From Terrirubrum flagellatum (GTDB lineage Bacteria; Pseudomonadota; Alphaproteobacteria; Rhizobiales; Beijerinckiaceae), in contig NZ_CP091851.1 in NCBI RefSeq assembly GCF_022059845.1, positions 1,426,001 through 1,490,000 on the forward strand: a stretch of DNA of 64,000 nt. Reading direction: 5' to 3'. Shown piece by piece: positions 21,147 to 28,965 of this stretch (position 1 is the stretch's first letter; every line of letters begins with the position of its first letter). The notes below the pieces were generated by a model. The model did no database searches and had not been told where the DNA came from. It was given only the letters and a program-made list of their open reading frames with translations. The position numbers and the translations under genes are program-made.

Positions 21147-22937
21147 ATGGAAGAGCGAGATCTGCGAAATATGATCGCGGATGTGAAAGGCGGCCAGCTT
21201 TCACGTCGGAATTTCATCCGCCGTATGGTCGCAGCGGGCCTCACCGCGCCGATGGCGGGCCTCATGCTCGCCGACGCCGGCCTTGCCGCGGCGAATCCCT
21301 ATGCGGCCTACAAGCCGACCAAGGCAGGCGGCGGCGGCACGCTGAAAATCCTATTCTGGCAGGCGGTCACGCTGCTCAACCCGCATTTCGCCGTGGGCAC
21401 CAAGGACCAGGCGGGCTCGCGCATCTTCTATGAGCCGCTCGCGGGATGGACTGAAGATGGCGAGCTTTATCCCGTGCTCGCCGCCGAAATTCCGAGCAAG
21501 GAGAATGGCGGCCTTGCCGCTGACGGCATGTCGGTCACCTGGAAGCTGAAGAAGGGCGTGAAATGGCATGACGGCCAGCCCTTCACCGCCGATGACGTCG
21601 TCTTCAACTGGGAGTATGCCGGCAACCCTGCGACCGCGGCCGTGACCATCGGGCCGTATCGGAACGTCAAGGTCGAGAAGGTGGACGATTTCACGGTCCG
21701 CGTTCTCTTCGAAAAGCCGACGCCGTTCTGGGCCGACACCTATGTCGGTCAGTATGGCATGATCGTCCCCAAGCATCTGTTCAAGGATTTCGTCGGCGAT
21801 AAATCGCGCGACGCGCCGGCGAATCTCAAGCCTGTGGGCACCGGGCCGTATAAATTCGTCGACTTCAAGCCGGGCGACTCGCTGCGGGCCGAGCGCAATC
21901 CCGACTATCATCTCCCGAACAGGCCTTATTTCGACGTGGTCGAAATCAAGGGCGGCGGCGACGCGGTGTCGGCGGCGCGCGCGGTCATGCAGACCGCTGA
22001 ATATGACTACGCCTGGAACATGCAGGTCGAGGACGAAATCCTCAAGCGGCTCGAAGCGGAAGGTAAGGGCCATGTCGTGATGGCCTGGGGCGGCGGCAAC
22101 GTCGAATATCTGCTGCTCAACGCCACCGATCCGAATGTCGAGATCGATGGCGAACGCTCCTCGATCAAGACGAAGCATTTCGCCTTCTCCGATCCTGCCG
22201 TCGTCAAGGCGATGCAACTCCTGGCGGACCGCCAGTCGATCCAGCAATTCATCTATGGCCGGCTGGCGCGCGCGACGGGCAACGTCATCAACGGCCCGCC
22301 GCAGTTCGTCTCGAAGAGCTCGAGCTGGGAGTTCAACGTCGCGAAGGCGGAGAAACTGCTCGAAGACGCCGGCTGGAAGAAAGGCAGCGACGGCATTCGC
22401 GCCAAGGACGGCAAGAAGCTGAAGTTCCTCTATCAGACGTCGATCAACGCGCCGCGCCAGAAGACGCAGGCGATCATCAAGCAGGCGGCCCAGAAGGTCG
22501 GCATCGATCTTGAACTGAAATCCGTGTCGGCGTCTGTCTTCTTCTCTTCCGACGTCGCCAATCCCGACACTTACACGAAGTTCTATGCGGATATGGAGAT
22601 GTACACCACGTCCATGCCGCAGCCTGACCCGGAACAGTTCATGCGGCTATTCACCTCCTGGGAGGTTTCCTCGAAGGAGAACAAGTGGCAGGGCCGCAAC
22701 GTGACGCGTTGGCAGAACGCCGACTTCGATGCGCTCTACAAGGCGGCGCAGAAGGAGCTCGATCCGGTCAAGCGCGCCGATCTCTTCGTCAAGATGAACG
22801 ACCTCGTGGTCGCCAACAACTGCGTGCCGCTCCTGTTCCGTTCGCAGCCTAATGCGATCAGCAACAAGCTGACCGTGCTGGAAAGCGGCTGGGACGCGAT
22901 TCTGTGCAGCTTGTCGGAGTGGTATCGCGAGGCCTGA
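21147..22937 (+). CDS. ABC transporter substrate-binding protein, family 5, Tat-exported, orphan
   Basis: A 596-aa periplasmic binding protein of the peptide/opine family. The N-terminus has a twin-arginine signal (S-R-R-N-F-I-R-R-M, residues 18-26, then a hydrophobic stretch and A-G-L-A-A-A), so it is probably exported folded. The mature part shows the family block K-K-G-V-K-W-H-D-G-Q-P-F-T-A-D-D-V-V-F (about residues 133-151) and G-T-G-P-Y-K-F. A GAGGAGG ribosome site fixes the ATG; the frame is open back to 20874 but that part is not coding-like. No permease or ATPase gene follows. It must use another transporter, possibly the one at 7407-11145. Confidence 0.9.
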   Translation: MEERDLRNMIADVKGGQLSRRNFIRRMVAAGLTAPMAGLMLADAGLAAANPYAAYKPTKAGGGGTLKILFWQAVTLLNPHFAVGTKDQAGSRIFYEPLAGWTEDGELYPVLAAEIPSKENGGLAADGMSVTWKLKKGVKWHDGQPFTADDVVFNWEYAGNPATAAVTIGPYRNVKVEKVDDFTVRVLFEKPTPFWADTYVGQYGMIVPKHLFKDFVGDKSRDAPANLKPVGTGPYKFVDFKPGDSLRAERNPDYHLPNRPYFDVVEIKGGGDAVSAARAVMQTAEYDYAWNMQVEDEILKRLEAEGKGHVVMAWGGGNVEYLLLNATDPNVEIDGERSSIKTKHFAFSDPAVVKAMQLLADRQSIQQFIYGRLARATGNVINGPPQFVSKSSSWEFNVAKAEKLLEDAGWKKGSDGIRAKDGKKLKFLYQTSINAPRQKTQAIIKQAAQKVGIDLELKSVSASVFFSSDVANPDTYTKFYADMEMYTTSMPQPDPEQFMRLFTSWEVSSKENKWQGRNVTRWQNADFDALYKAAQKELDPVKRADLFVKMNDLVVANNCVPLLFRSQPNAISNKLTVLESGWDAILCSLSEWYREA

Positions 22938-22953
22938 GCTTCGTCTGATCCTC

Positions 22954-22978
22954 GGTCGCCGCGCCTCGCGCGGCGACC
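22954..22978 (+). terminator. Hairpin after the orphan binding-protein gene
   Basis: GGTCGCCGCG (22954-22963) pairs with CGCGGCGACC (22969-22978) around a five-base loop, 17 bases past the stop codon. The stem is perfect and GC-only in its core. No T-run follows. Confidence 0.6.
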
Positions 22979-23108
22979 GTCGCGCCCCAATTCGGGCGTT
23001 TTGGAATGAGCAGTTGCGAAACGGATATTGCGACCTACCTCAGTAGGAAATCTTTCGCGGCGACTGAATCTCGCAAGGCGGACGTCGCGCTCATGACAGG
23101 AGCATCGA

Positions 23109-24020
23109 GTGGATCTCGACTCAACTCGCCGATCCATCGTCACCGTCCATTCGGTCATTCCGGAGGACGGCTTCACTGCGTCAAGCCTTGGCACCGAGCG
23201 CGAGGGAAGCGGCGTCGTCATCAATGAAAACGGGCTGGTGCTCACCATCGGCTATCTCATCACCGAGGCGGAGAATATCTGGCTGACGACCGTCGACGGG
23301 CGGGTCATCCAGGGGCATGCGCTGGCTTATGATCAGGAGACCGGCTTCGGGCTCGTGCAGGCGCTGGGGAAACTTGATCTTCCGGCGCTCGATCTCGGTA
23401 AGGCGAGCGAAGCGAAGGCAGGCGATCGCGTCGTGCTGAGCGGCGGCGGGCAGGGGCAATCGTCTCGCGCGACGATCGTCGGCAAGCAGGAATTCGCGGG
23501 CTACTGGGAATATCTCCTCGACGAAGCGATCTTCACCGCGCCGGCGCATAACTGGTGGGGCGGGGCTGCGCTCATCGATGCGAACGGGAAGCTGCTCGGC
23601 GTTGGCTCGCTGTTCGTGCAGCGCGTGACCGACACCGGCCGGCAGCAGGACATGAACATGATCGTGCCGATCGATCTCTTGCCGCCGATCCTTGGCGATC
23701 TCTTGGCCTATGGCCAGGTGAACAAGCCGCCGCGTCCCTGGCTCGGCGTCTATTCCGCCGAGAGCGACGGCAAGGTCGTCATCGCCAGCGTTTCGGAAAA
23801 GGGGCCAGCCGCTGCGGCTGGGCTGCGCGAGGGCGACGTTATTTCGAGCGTGCGCGACGCCAGCGTCGAAAGCCTTGCCGACTTTTATCGCAAGGTGTGG
23901 GGCAGTGGCGCGGCCGGCGTCGAAATCCCGATCGAAGTCGTGCGCGACGGTCGCAGCGTCTGGCGGCGTGTGAAATCGGCCGATCGCGGCAGCTACCTCA
24001 AGAAGCCGAAGCTGCACTGA
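23109..24020 (+). CDS. HtrA/DegP-like protein with PDZ domain, catalytic residues lost
   Basis: A 303-aa protein with a trypsin-like S1C domain (about residues 1-205) and a PDZ domain (about 208-290, P-W-L-G-V-Y and A-A-G-L-R-E-G-D-V-I-S). The triad is degenerate: the usual T-N-x-H-V segment reads L-T-I-G-Y-L-I, the D-x-x-x-D-L-A-V-L segment reads D-Q-E-T-G-F-G-L-V, and the G-N-S-G-G segment reads H-N-W-W-G-G. His, Asp and Ser are all absent, so it should not be a protease. There is no signal peptide. The start is GTG with AGGAG six bases upstream. A scaffolding or peptide-binding role is possible. Confidence 0.85.
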   Translation: MDLDSTRRSIVTVHSVIPEDGFTASSLGTEREGSGVVINENGLVLTIGYLITEAENIWLTTVDGRVIQGHALAYDQETGFGLVQALGKLDLPALDLGKASEAKAGDRVVLSGGGQGQSSRATIVGKQEFAGYWEYLLDEAIFTAPAHNWWGGAALIDANGKLLGVGSLFVQRVTDTGRQQDMNMIVPIDLLPPILGDLLAYGQVNKPPRPWLGVYSAESDGKVVIASVSEKGPAAAAGLREGDVISSVRDASVESLADFYRKVWGSGAAGVEIPIEVVRDGRSVWRRVKSADRGSYLKKPKLH

Positions 24021-24030
24021 CGCGGAGCAG

Positions 24031-24057
24031 GGCCGCTCGTCCGAACGCGCGGCCTTT
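24031..24057 (+). terminator. Possible terminator after the HtrA-like gene
   Basis: GGCCGC (24031-24036) pairs with GCGGCC (24049-24054) around a 12-base loop and is followed by TTTCCTCT. The stem is short but the placement, 11 bases past the stop, fits. The 24058-24272 stretch beyond it should hold the kdp promoter; TTTATG...CTATAAG at 24103-24121 is the only A/T-rich candidate, and I cannot confirm a KdpE site there. Confidence 0.35.
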
Positions 24058-24272
24058 CCTCTGATTTGAAGCTGCGACGGGCGTTTCCGGTCTCTGCGCG
24101 TCTTTATGAGATTCCTATAAGTCGCCGCGCGGCTTCCTCTCGAAATCCTACGGTGATCCACGCCATTTGAGGCGACGGGCGCGTGACAGGCGCGCGGTCG
24201 CGGCGACGTCGCTTGCGGCGCGCACCGGTTTGCGACCTGCCGCAGCAAGGCTGCGTCACGGAAGGAATAACC

Positions 24273-24356
24273 ATGCTCGATGTGCTCATGCTCGCGATCG
24301 CCTTCGGCTGTTTCGCGCTGACGATCGGCTACGCCTACGCCTGCGAAAGGCTGTGA
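24273..24356 (+). CDS. 27-aa membrane peptide at the head of the kdp operon
   Basis: ATG at 24273 opens a 28-codon frame (MLDVLMLAIAFGCFALTIGY, then A-Y-A-C-E-R-L) with a GGAAGGAA ribosome site just upstream. It is a single hydrophobic helix with a short charged end, ten bases before kdpF. It is too short for most gene finders. Its size and layout resemble KdpF, but the sequence differs, so it could be an additional small subunit or a leader peptide of the Kdp system. The annotation rests on ribosome site, spacing and hydrophobicity. Confidence 0.6.
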   Translation: MLDVLMLAIAFGCFALTIGYAYACERL

Positions 24357-24366
24357 GGAGCGATCC

Positions 24367-24456
24367 ATGATTTTCGACTACGCGCTGGCCGGCCTCGTGA
24401 TCGCGGGGCTGCTGATCTACCTCACCTACGCGCTGCTGCGGCCTGAACGGTTCTGA
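24367..24456 (+). CDS. kdpF: K+-transporting ATPase KdpF subunit (29 aa)
   Basis: KdpF is a single-helix subunit that stabilises the KdpFABC complex. The 29-codon frame reads [20 protein letters not shown] and ends A-L-L-R-P-E-R-F, close to the E. coli pattern of one helix followed by Y-x-x-x-x-P-E-x-F. It lies 14 bases before kdpA. Confidence 0.88.
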   Translation: MIFDYALAGLVIAGLLIYLTYALLRPERF

Positions 24457-24470
24457 AAGGGCCTGACGCC

Positions 24471-26183
24471 ATGACCTTGATCGGCTGGATCCAGATCATT
24501 CTTTATTGCGCGGTTGTCGTCGCGCTCGTGAAACCGCTTGGCTGGTTCATGACGCGCGTCTTCAATGGCGAGCGCACGTTCCTTTCGCCGGTGCTGCGCC
24601 CCGTCGAGCGCGGCCTGTATGCGCTCGCCGGCGTCGATGAAAATCGCGAGCAGCATTGGCTGACCTACACGATCGCGATGCTGCTGTTTCATGTCGGCGG
24701 CTTCATCATCCTCTACGCGCTGATGCGCTTCCAGGCGCTTCTGCCGTTCAATCCCGCCGAACAGTCGGCTGTCGCGCCCGACCTCTCGCTCAACACGGCG
24801 ATCAGTTTCATCACGAACACCAACTGGCAGAATTATGGCGGCGAAGGCACGATGTCCTATCTCACGCAGATGCTCGGGCTGACGCACCAGAACTTCCTGT
24901 CGGCGGCGACGGGCATCGTGCTTGCGGTTGCGCTGATCCGTGGCTTTGCGCGCGCATCGGTGCGTACGGTGGGCAATTTCTGGGTCGATCTCACGCGCTG
25001 CACGCTTTATGTGCTGCTGCCGATCTGTGTGATCTACACGCTGTTCCTCGTCTGGCAGGGCATTCCGCAGACGCTTGGACCTTATATCGACGCGACGACG
25101 CTGGAAGGCGGCAAGCAGACGATCGCGCTCGGCCCCGTCGCGTCGCAGGTCGCGATCAAGATGCTCGGCACCAATGGCGGCGGCTTTTTCAACGCCAACG
25201 CCGCGCATCCCTTCGAGAATCCGACTGCACTGTCGAACTTCGTGCAGATGATTTCCATCTTCGCGCTCGGCGCCGCGTTGACGAATGTGTTTGGGCGCAT
25301 GGTCGGCGATCAGCGCCAGGGCTGGGCGATTCTCGGCGTGATGGGCGTGCTGTTCATCGCCGGCGTCGCCGTCTGCTACTGGGCGGAAGCCCATGGCAAC
25401 GACGCGTTCACCGCGATGGGCCTCGCCGGCGGCAATATGGAGGGCAAGGAGGTCCGCTTCGGCATCGTGGCTTCGGCGCTCTTTGCGGTCATCACGACGG
25501 CCGCGTCGTGCGGCGCGGTCAACGCGATGCATGACTCCTTCACCGCGCTTGGCGGCATGATCCCGCTGATCAACATGCAGCTTGGCGAGATCATCGTCGG
25601 CGGCGTCGGCGCCGGTCTCTATGGCATGCTGCTGTTCGTGATTATCGCGATCTTCGTCGCGGGCCTCATGGTCGGCCGCACGCCGGAATATATCGGCAAG
25701 AAGATCGAGTCGCGCGAGGTCAAGATGGCGATGCTCGCGATCCTCGTTCTGCCGCTGATGTATCTCGGATTCACTGCTGTCGCGGTCGTCTATCCGACTG
25801 CGGTCTCGTCGATGGCGAATCCCGGGCCGCACGGATTTTCCGAGGTGCTCTACGCCTATACATCGCAGACGGCGAATAATGGCTCGGCGTTCGCAGGTCT
25901 CACCGGCAATATCTTCTTCTACAACATCACCGGCGCGATCGCGATGATGGTCGGGCGGTTCTGGATGATCATCCCCGCCATGGCGATCGCAGGTTCGCTC
26001 GCGGAGAAGAAATCCGTTCCGCCATCCGTCGGCACGTTTCCGACAACTGGCGGGCTGTTCATCGGCCTTGTCGTCGGCGTGATCCTCATCGTCGGCGGCC
26101 TCACTTTCTTCCCGGCGCTGGCGCTCGGACCCATCGTCGAACATCTCGCGATGACGGCGGGAACGCTGTTCGCGGCCAACTAA
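24471..26183 (+). CDS. kdpA: K+-transporting ATPase potassium-binding subunit
   Basis: KdpA is the channel-like subunit that binds and passes K+ in the KdpFABC P-type ATPase. The 570-aa protein has about ten membrane helices and the pore/filter segments expected: [11 protein letters not shown] (about residue 115), [16 protein letters not shown] (about 233), and the later [13 protein letters not shown] (about 465). These are the SKT-superfamily selectivity loops. The gene is followed after 15 bases by kdpB with a GGAGCG-type ribosome site. Confidence 0.97.
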   Translation: MTLIGWIQIILYCAVVVALVKPLGWFMTRVFNGERTFLSPVLRPVERGLYALAGVDENREQHWLTYTIAMLLFHVGGFIILYALMRFQALLPFNPAEQSAVAPDLSLNTAISFITNTNWQNYGGEGTMSYLTQMLGLTHQNFLSAATGIVLAVALIRGFARASVRTVGNFWVDLTRCTLYVLLPICVIYTLFLVWQGIPQTLGPYIDATTLEGGKQTIALGPVASQVAIKMLGTNGGGFFNANAAHPFENPTALSNFVQMISIFALGAALTNVFGRMVGDQRQGWAILGVMGVLFIAGVAVCYWAEAHGNDAFTAMGLAGGNMEGKEVRFGIVASALFAVITTAASCGAVNAMHDSFTALGGMIPLINMQLGEIIVGGVGAGLYGMLLFVIIAIFVAGLMVGRTPEYIGKKIESREVKMAMLAILVLPLMYLGFTAVAVVYPTAVSSMANPGPHGFSEVLYAYTSQTANNGSAFAGLTGNIFFYNITGAIAMMVGRFWMIIPAMAIAGSLAEKKSVPPSVGTFPTTGGLFIGLVVGVILIVGGLTFFPALALGPIVEHLAMTAGTLFAAN

Positions 26184-26198
26184 TCTGGAGCGAATTCC

Positions 26199-28307
26199 AT
26201 GGAAGCCTCAACCCTGCGCAAGCAGACGCCGGCCTCGGCGCTGCTCGACGCGAAGATTGTGCTGCCCGCGGTCAGGGCGTCTTTCGCCAAGCTCGATCCG
26301 CGCGTGCTGATTAAAAACCCCGTGATGTTCGTGCTCGAGATCGTCACGATCCTCACGAGTGTGATCCTGATCCGCGATCTCGCGACCGGCGGACAGAATA
26401 TCGGTTTTGAAGTCCAGATTATCGCGTGGCTCTGGGCGACGATCCTGTTCGCCAATTTCTCGGAAGCGGTGGCGGAAGGGCGCGGCAAGGCGCAGGCGGA
26501 TTCGCTGCGCCGCTCGCGCACGCAGACGCAGGCGAAACTGCTCAATGGCGCGGATCGAGCGAATTACAAGCTGGTTCCCGGCGCAAATCTCAAGGTCGGC
26601 GACATCGTTCTCGTCGAAGCGGGCGACACGATTCCGTCGGACGGCGAAATCGTCGAAGGCATCGCCTCGGTCAACGAGGCGGCCATCACGGGCGAGTCGG
26701 CGCCGGTCATTCGCGAATCCGGCGGCGACCGGTCCGCAGTGACGGGCGGCACGCAGGTGCTCTCTGACTGGATCCGGGTGCGCATCACGGCGGCGCCGGG
26801 TTCGACCTTCCTTGATCGCATGATCCGCCTCGTCGAAGGCGCCGAGCGCCAGAAAACGCCGAACGAAATCGCGCTGAATATTCTTCTCATCGGCCTCACG
26901 ATCATCTTCGTGTTCGCGACCGCGACGATCCCGAGCTATGTCGCCTATGCCGGCGGCGCGGTTTCGGTCGTCATCCTCGTCGCGCTTTTTGTCACGTTGA
27001 TCCCGACGACAATCGGGGCCTTGCTGTCCGCCATCGGCATCGCCGGCATGGATCGTCTTGTTCGCTTCAATGTGCTTGCGATGTCCGGCCGCGCCGTCGA
27101 AGCGGCGGGCGATGTCGACACGCTGCTGCTCGACAAAACGGGCACGATCACGCTCGGCAATCGTCAGGCGACAGAATTCAGACCATTGCGCGGCGTGACC
27201 GAACAGGAATTGGCCGACGCAGCCCAGCTTGCATCGCTTGCCGACGAGACGCCGGAAGGCCGCTCGATCGTCGTGCTGGCGAAGGAGAAGTACGGCATTC
27301 GCGGACGTGACCTCAACGAAATCCACGCGAACTTCATTCCGTTCACGGCGCAAAGCCGCATGAGCGGCGTCGAGGTCGGCAATTCCTGGGTGCGCAAGGG
27401 CGCGGTCGACTCGATCCTCGGTTTTCTCAGTTCGCCGCCCGCCGTCGTGGGATCGAGCGCGCGCGTGCTGCAGCCGGCGATCAATGCCGACGTCGCGCGC
27501 GAAGCGCAGGCGATCGCCGACGAGGTTGCGCGCGCGGGCGGCACGCCGCTCGCTGTCGCGAAGGACGGGCGTCTGCTCGGCGTCATTCACCTCAAGGATA
27601 TCGTGAAAGGCGGCATCCGCGAGCGCTTCGCCGAATTGCGTCGCATGGGCATTCGCACGGTGATGATCACCGGCGATAATCCGACGACGGCGGCGGCCAT
27701 CGCCGCGGAAGCGGGCGTCGATGATTTCCTCGCGCAGGCGACGCCTGAGGATAAGCTCAGGCTGATCCGCGACGAGCAGGCGAAGGGCAAGCTGGTCGCC
27801 ATGTGCGGCGATGGCACCAACGATGCGCCGGCGCTCGCGCAGGCCGATGTCGGCGTCGCCATGAACACCGGCACGCAGGCCGCGCGCGAGGCCGGCAACA
27901 TGATCGACCTCGACTCCAACCCGACCAAGCTCATCGAGGTCGTCGAGATCGGCAAACAATTGTTGATGACGCGCGGCGCGTTGACGACCTTCTCGATCGC
28001 CAACGATGTGGCGAAATATTTCGCCATCATCCCCGCGATGTTTCTCGCCTTCTATCCCCAGCTCCAGGCGCTGAACATCATGGGCCTCGCCACGCCGCAG
28101 AGCGCGATTCTTTCGGCGATTATCTTCAATGCGCTGATCATCATCGCGCTGATCCCGCTTGCCCTGAAAGGCGTGGCCTATCGCGCGATCGGCGCCGGCC
28201 CGCTGCTCCGCCGCAATCTGCTCATCTACGGGCTTGGCGGCATCATCATCCCGTTCGTCGGCATCAAGGCCATCGACCTCGTCGTCACGGCCCTAGGTCT
28301 TGCGTGA
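26199..28307 (+). CDS. kdpB: K+-transporting ATPase ATP-binding subunit
   Basis: KdpB is the P-type ATPase energising K+ uptake through KdpA. The 702-aa protein has the actuator T-G-E-S-A-P-V (about residue 166), the phosphorylated aspartate in L-L-L-D-K-T-G-T (Asp312, equivalent to Asp307 of E. coli), the nucleotide-binding region and the hinge motif [11 protein letters not shown]. Length matches the family (about 680-700). It ends ten bases before kdpC. Confidence 0.98.
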   Translation: MEASTLRKQTPASALLDAKIVLPAVRASFAKLDPRVLIKNPVMFVLEIVTILTSVILIRDLATGGQNIGFEVQIIAWLWATILFANFSEAVAEGRGKAQADSLRRSRTQTQAKLLNGADRANYKLVPGANLKVGDIVLVEAGDTIPSDGEIVEGIASVNEAAITGESAPVIRESGGDRSAVTGGTQVLSDWIRVRITAAPGSTFLDRMIRLVEGAERQKTPNEIALNILLIGLTIIFVFATATIPSYVAYAGGAVSVVILVALFVTLIPTTIGALLSAIGIAGMDRLVRFNVLAMSGRAVEAAGDVDTLLLDKTGTITLGNRQATEFRPLRGVTEQELADAAQLASLADETPEGRSIVVLAKEKYGIRGRDLNEIHANFIPFTAQSRMSGVEVGNSWVRKGAVDSILGFLSSPPAVVGSSARVLQPAINADVAREAQAIADEVARAGGTPLAVAKDGRLLGVIHLKDIVKGGIRERFAELRRMGIRTVMITGDNPTTAAAIAAEAGVDDFLAQATPEDKLRLIRDEQAKGKLVAMCGDGTNDAPALAQADVGVAMNTGTQAAREAGNMIDLDSNPTKLIEVVEIGKQLLMTRGALTTFSIANDVAKYFAIIPAMFLAFYPQLQALNIMGLATPQSAILSAIIFNALIIIALIPLALKGVAYRAIGAGPLLRRNLLIYGLGGIIIPFVGIKAIDLVVTALGLA

Positions 28308-28317
28308 GGAAATCATC

Positions 28318-28923
28318 ATGTTGAAAGAACTACGCCCCGCCATCGTGCTCATCATCGCGCTCACGGCGATCACGGGCCTCGCTTATCCTCTCGCGATGAC
28401 CGGCGTCGCCGGCGCGCTCTTTCCCGATCAGGCGCAGGGAAGCCTGATCGAGAAGGATGGCAAAATCGTGGGATCGGCGCTCATCGGCCAATCCTTCACG
28501 GACGACAAATATTTTCACGGCCGTCCGTCGGCGACGAACGCGCCCGACCCGAAGGACTCGACCAGGACCGTTGACGCGCCCTACAACGCGTCGAATTCGA
28601 TGGGCTCCAACCTTGGCCCGACGAACAAGGCGCTGATCGAGCGCGTGAAAGGCGACGTCGAGAAGCTGAAGGCGGAGAACGCTTCAGCGCCGGTTCCGAT
28701 CGATCTCGTCACGACGTCGGGCAGCGGACTTGATCCGCACATCTCTCCGGAGGCGGCCCTGTTTCAGGTTCCGCGCGTCGCCAAGGCGCGCAACCTGCCC
28801 GAGGATCGCGTGCGTCAGCTCGTCAGCGAGAACGCGGAAAGTCCTCTCGCCGGCGTGCTGGGTGAGCCCCGTGTGAATGTGCTTCAACTCAACCTCGCGC
28901 TGGATCGTGCGGCTGCGCGATAG
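28318..28923 (+). CDS. kdpC: K+-transporting ATPase KdpC subunit
   Basis: KdpC is a periplasm-facing accessory subunit with one N-terminal membrane helix (about residues 8-30, [14 protein letters not shown]). The 201-aa protein shows the family motifs [31 protein letters not shown] and the final [18 protein letters not shown] upstream supports the ATG at 28318 over the in-frame one at 28300. Confidence 0.97.
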   Translation: MLKELRPAIVLIIALTAITGLAYPLAMTGVAGALFPDQAQGSLIEKDGKIVGSALIGQSFTDDKYFHGRPSATNAPDPKDSTRTVDAPYNASNSMGSNLGPTNKALIERVKGDVEKLKAENASAPVPIDLVTTSGSGLDPHISPEAALFQVPRVAKARNLPEDRVRQLVSENAESPLAGVLGEPRVNVLQLNLALDRAAAR

Positions 28924-28965
28924 GGGTGATAAGGTGTTGGGGATTCTCAGGAGTCCCTGCGTCTG

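Noticed and set aside
24103-24121. KdpE operator candidate in the kdp upstream region
   Set aside because: Only an A/T-rich resemblance to the E. coli site; no repeat structure that supports it.
24426-26144. 572-codon open frame antisense to kdpA, and similar ones antisense to kdpB (26208-27959) and kdpD (29689-31665)
   Set aside because: Same cause. The translations are charged, low-complexity mirror images of conserved membrane or kinase genes.
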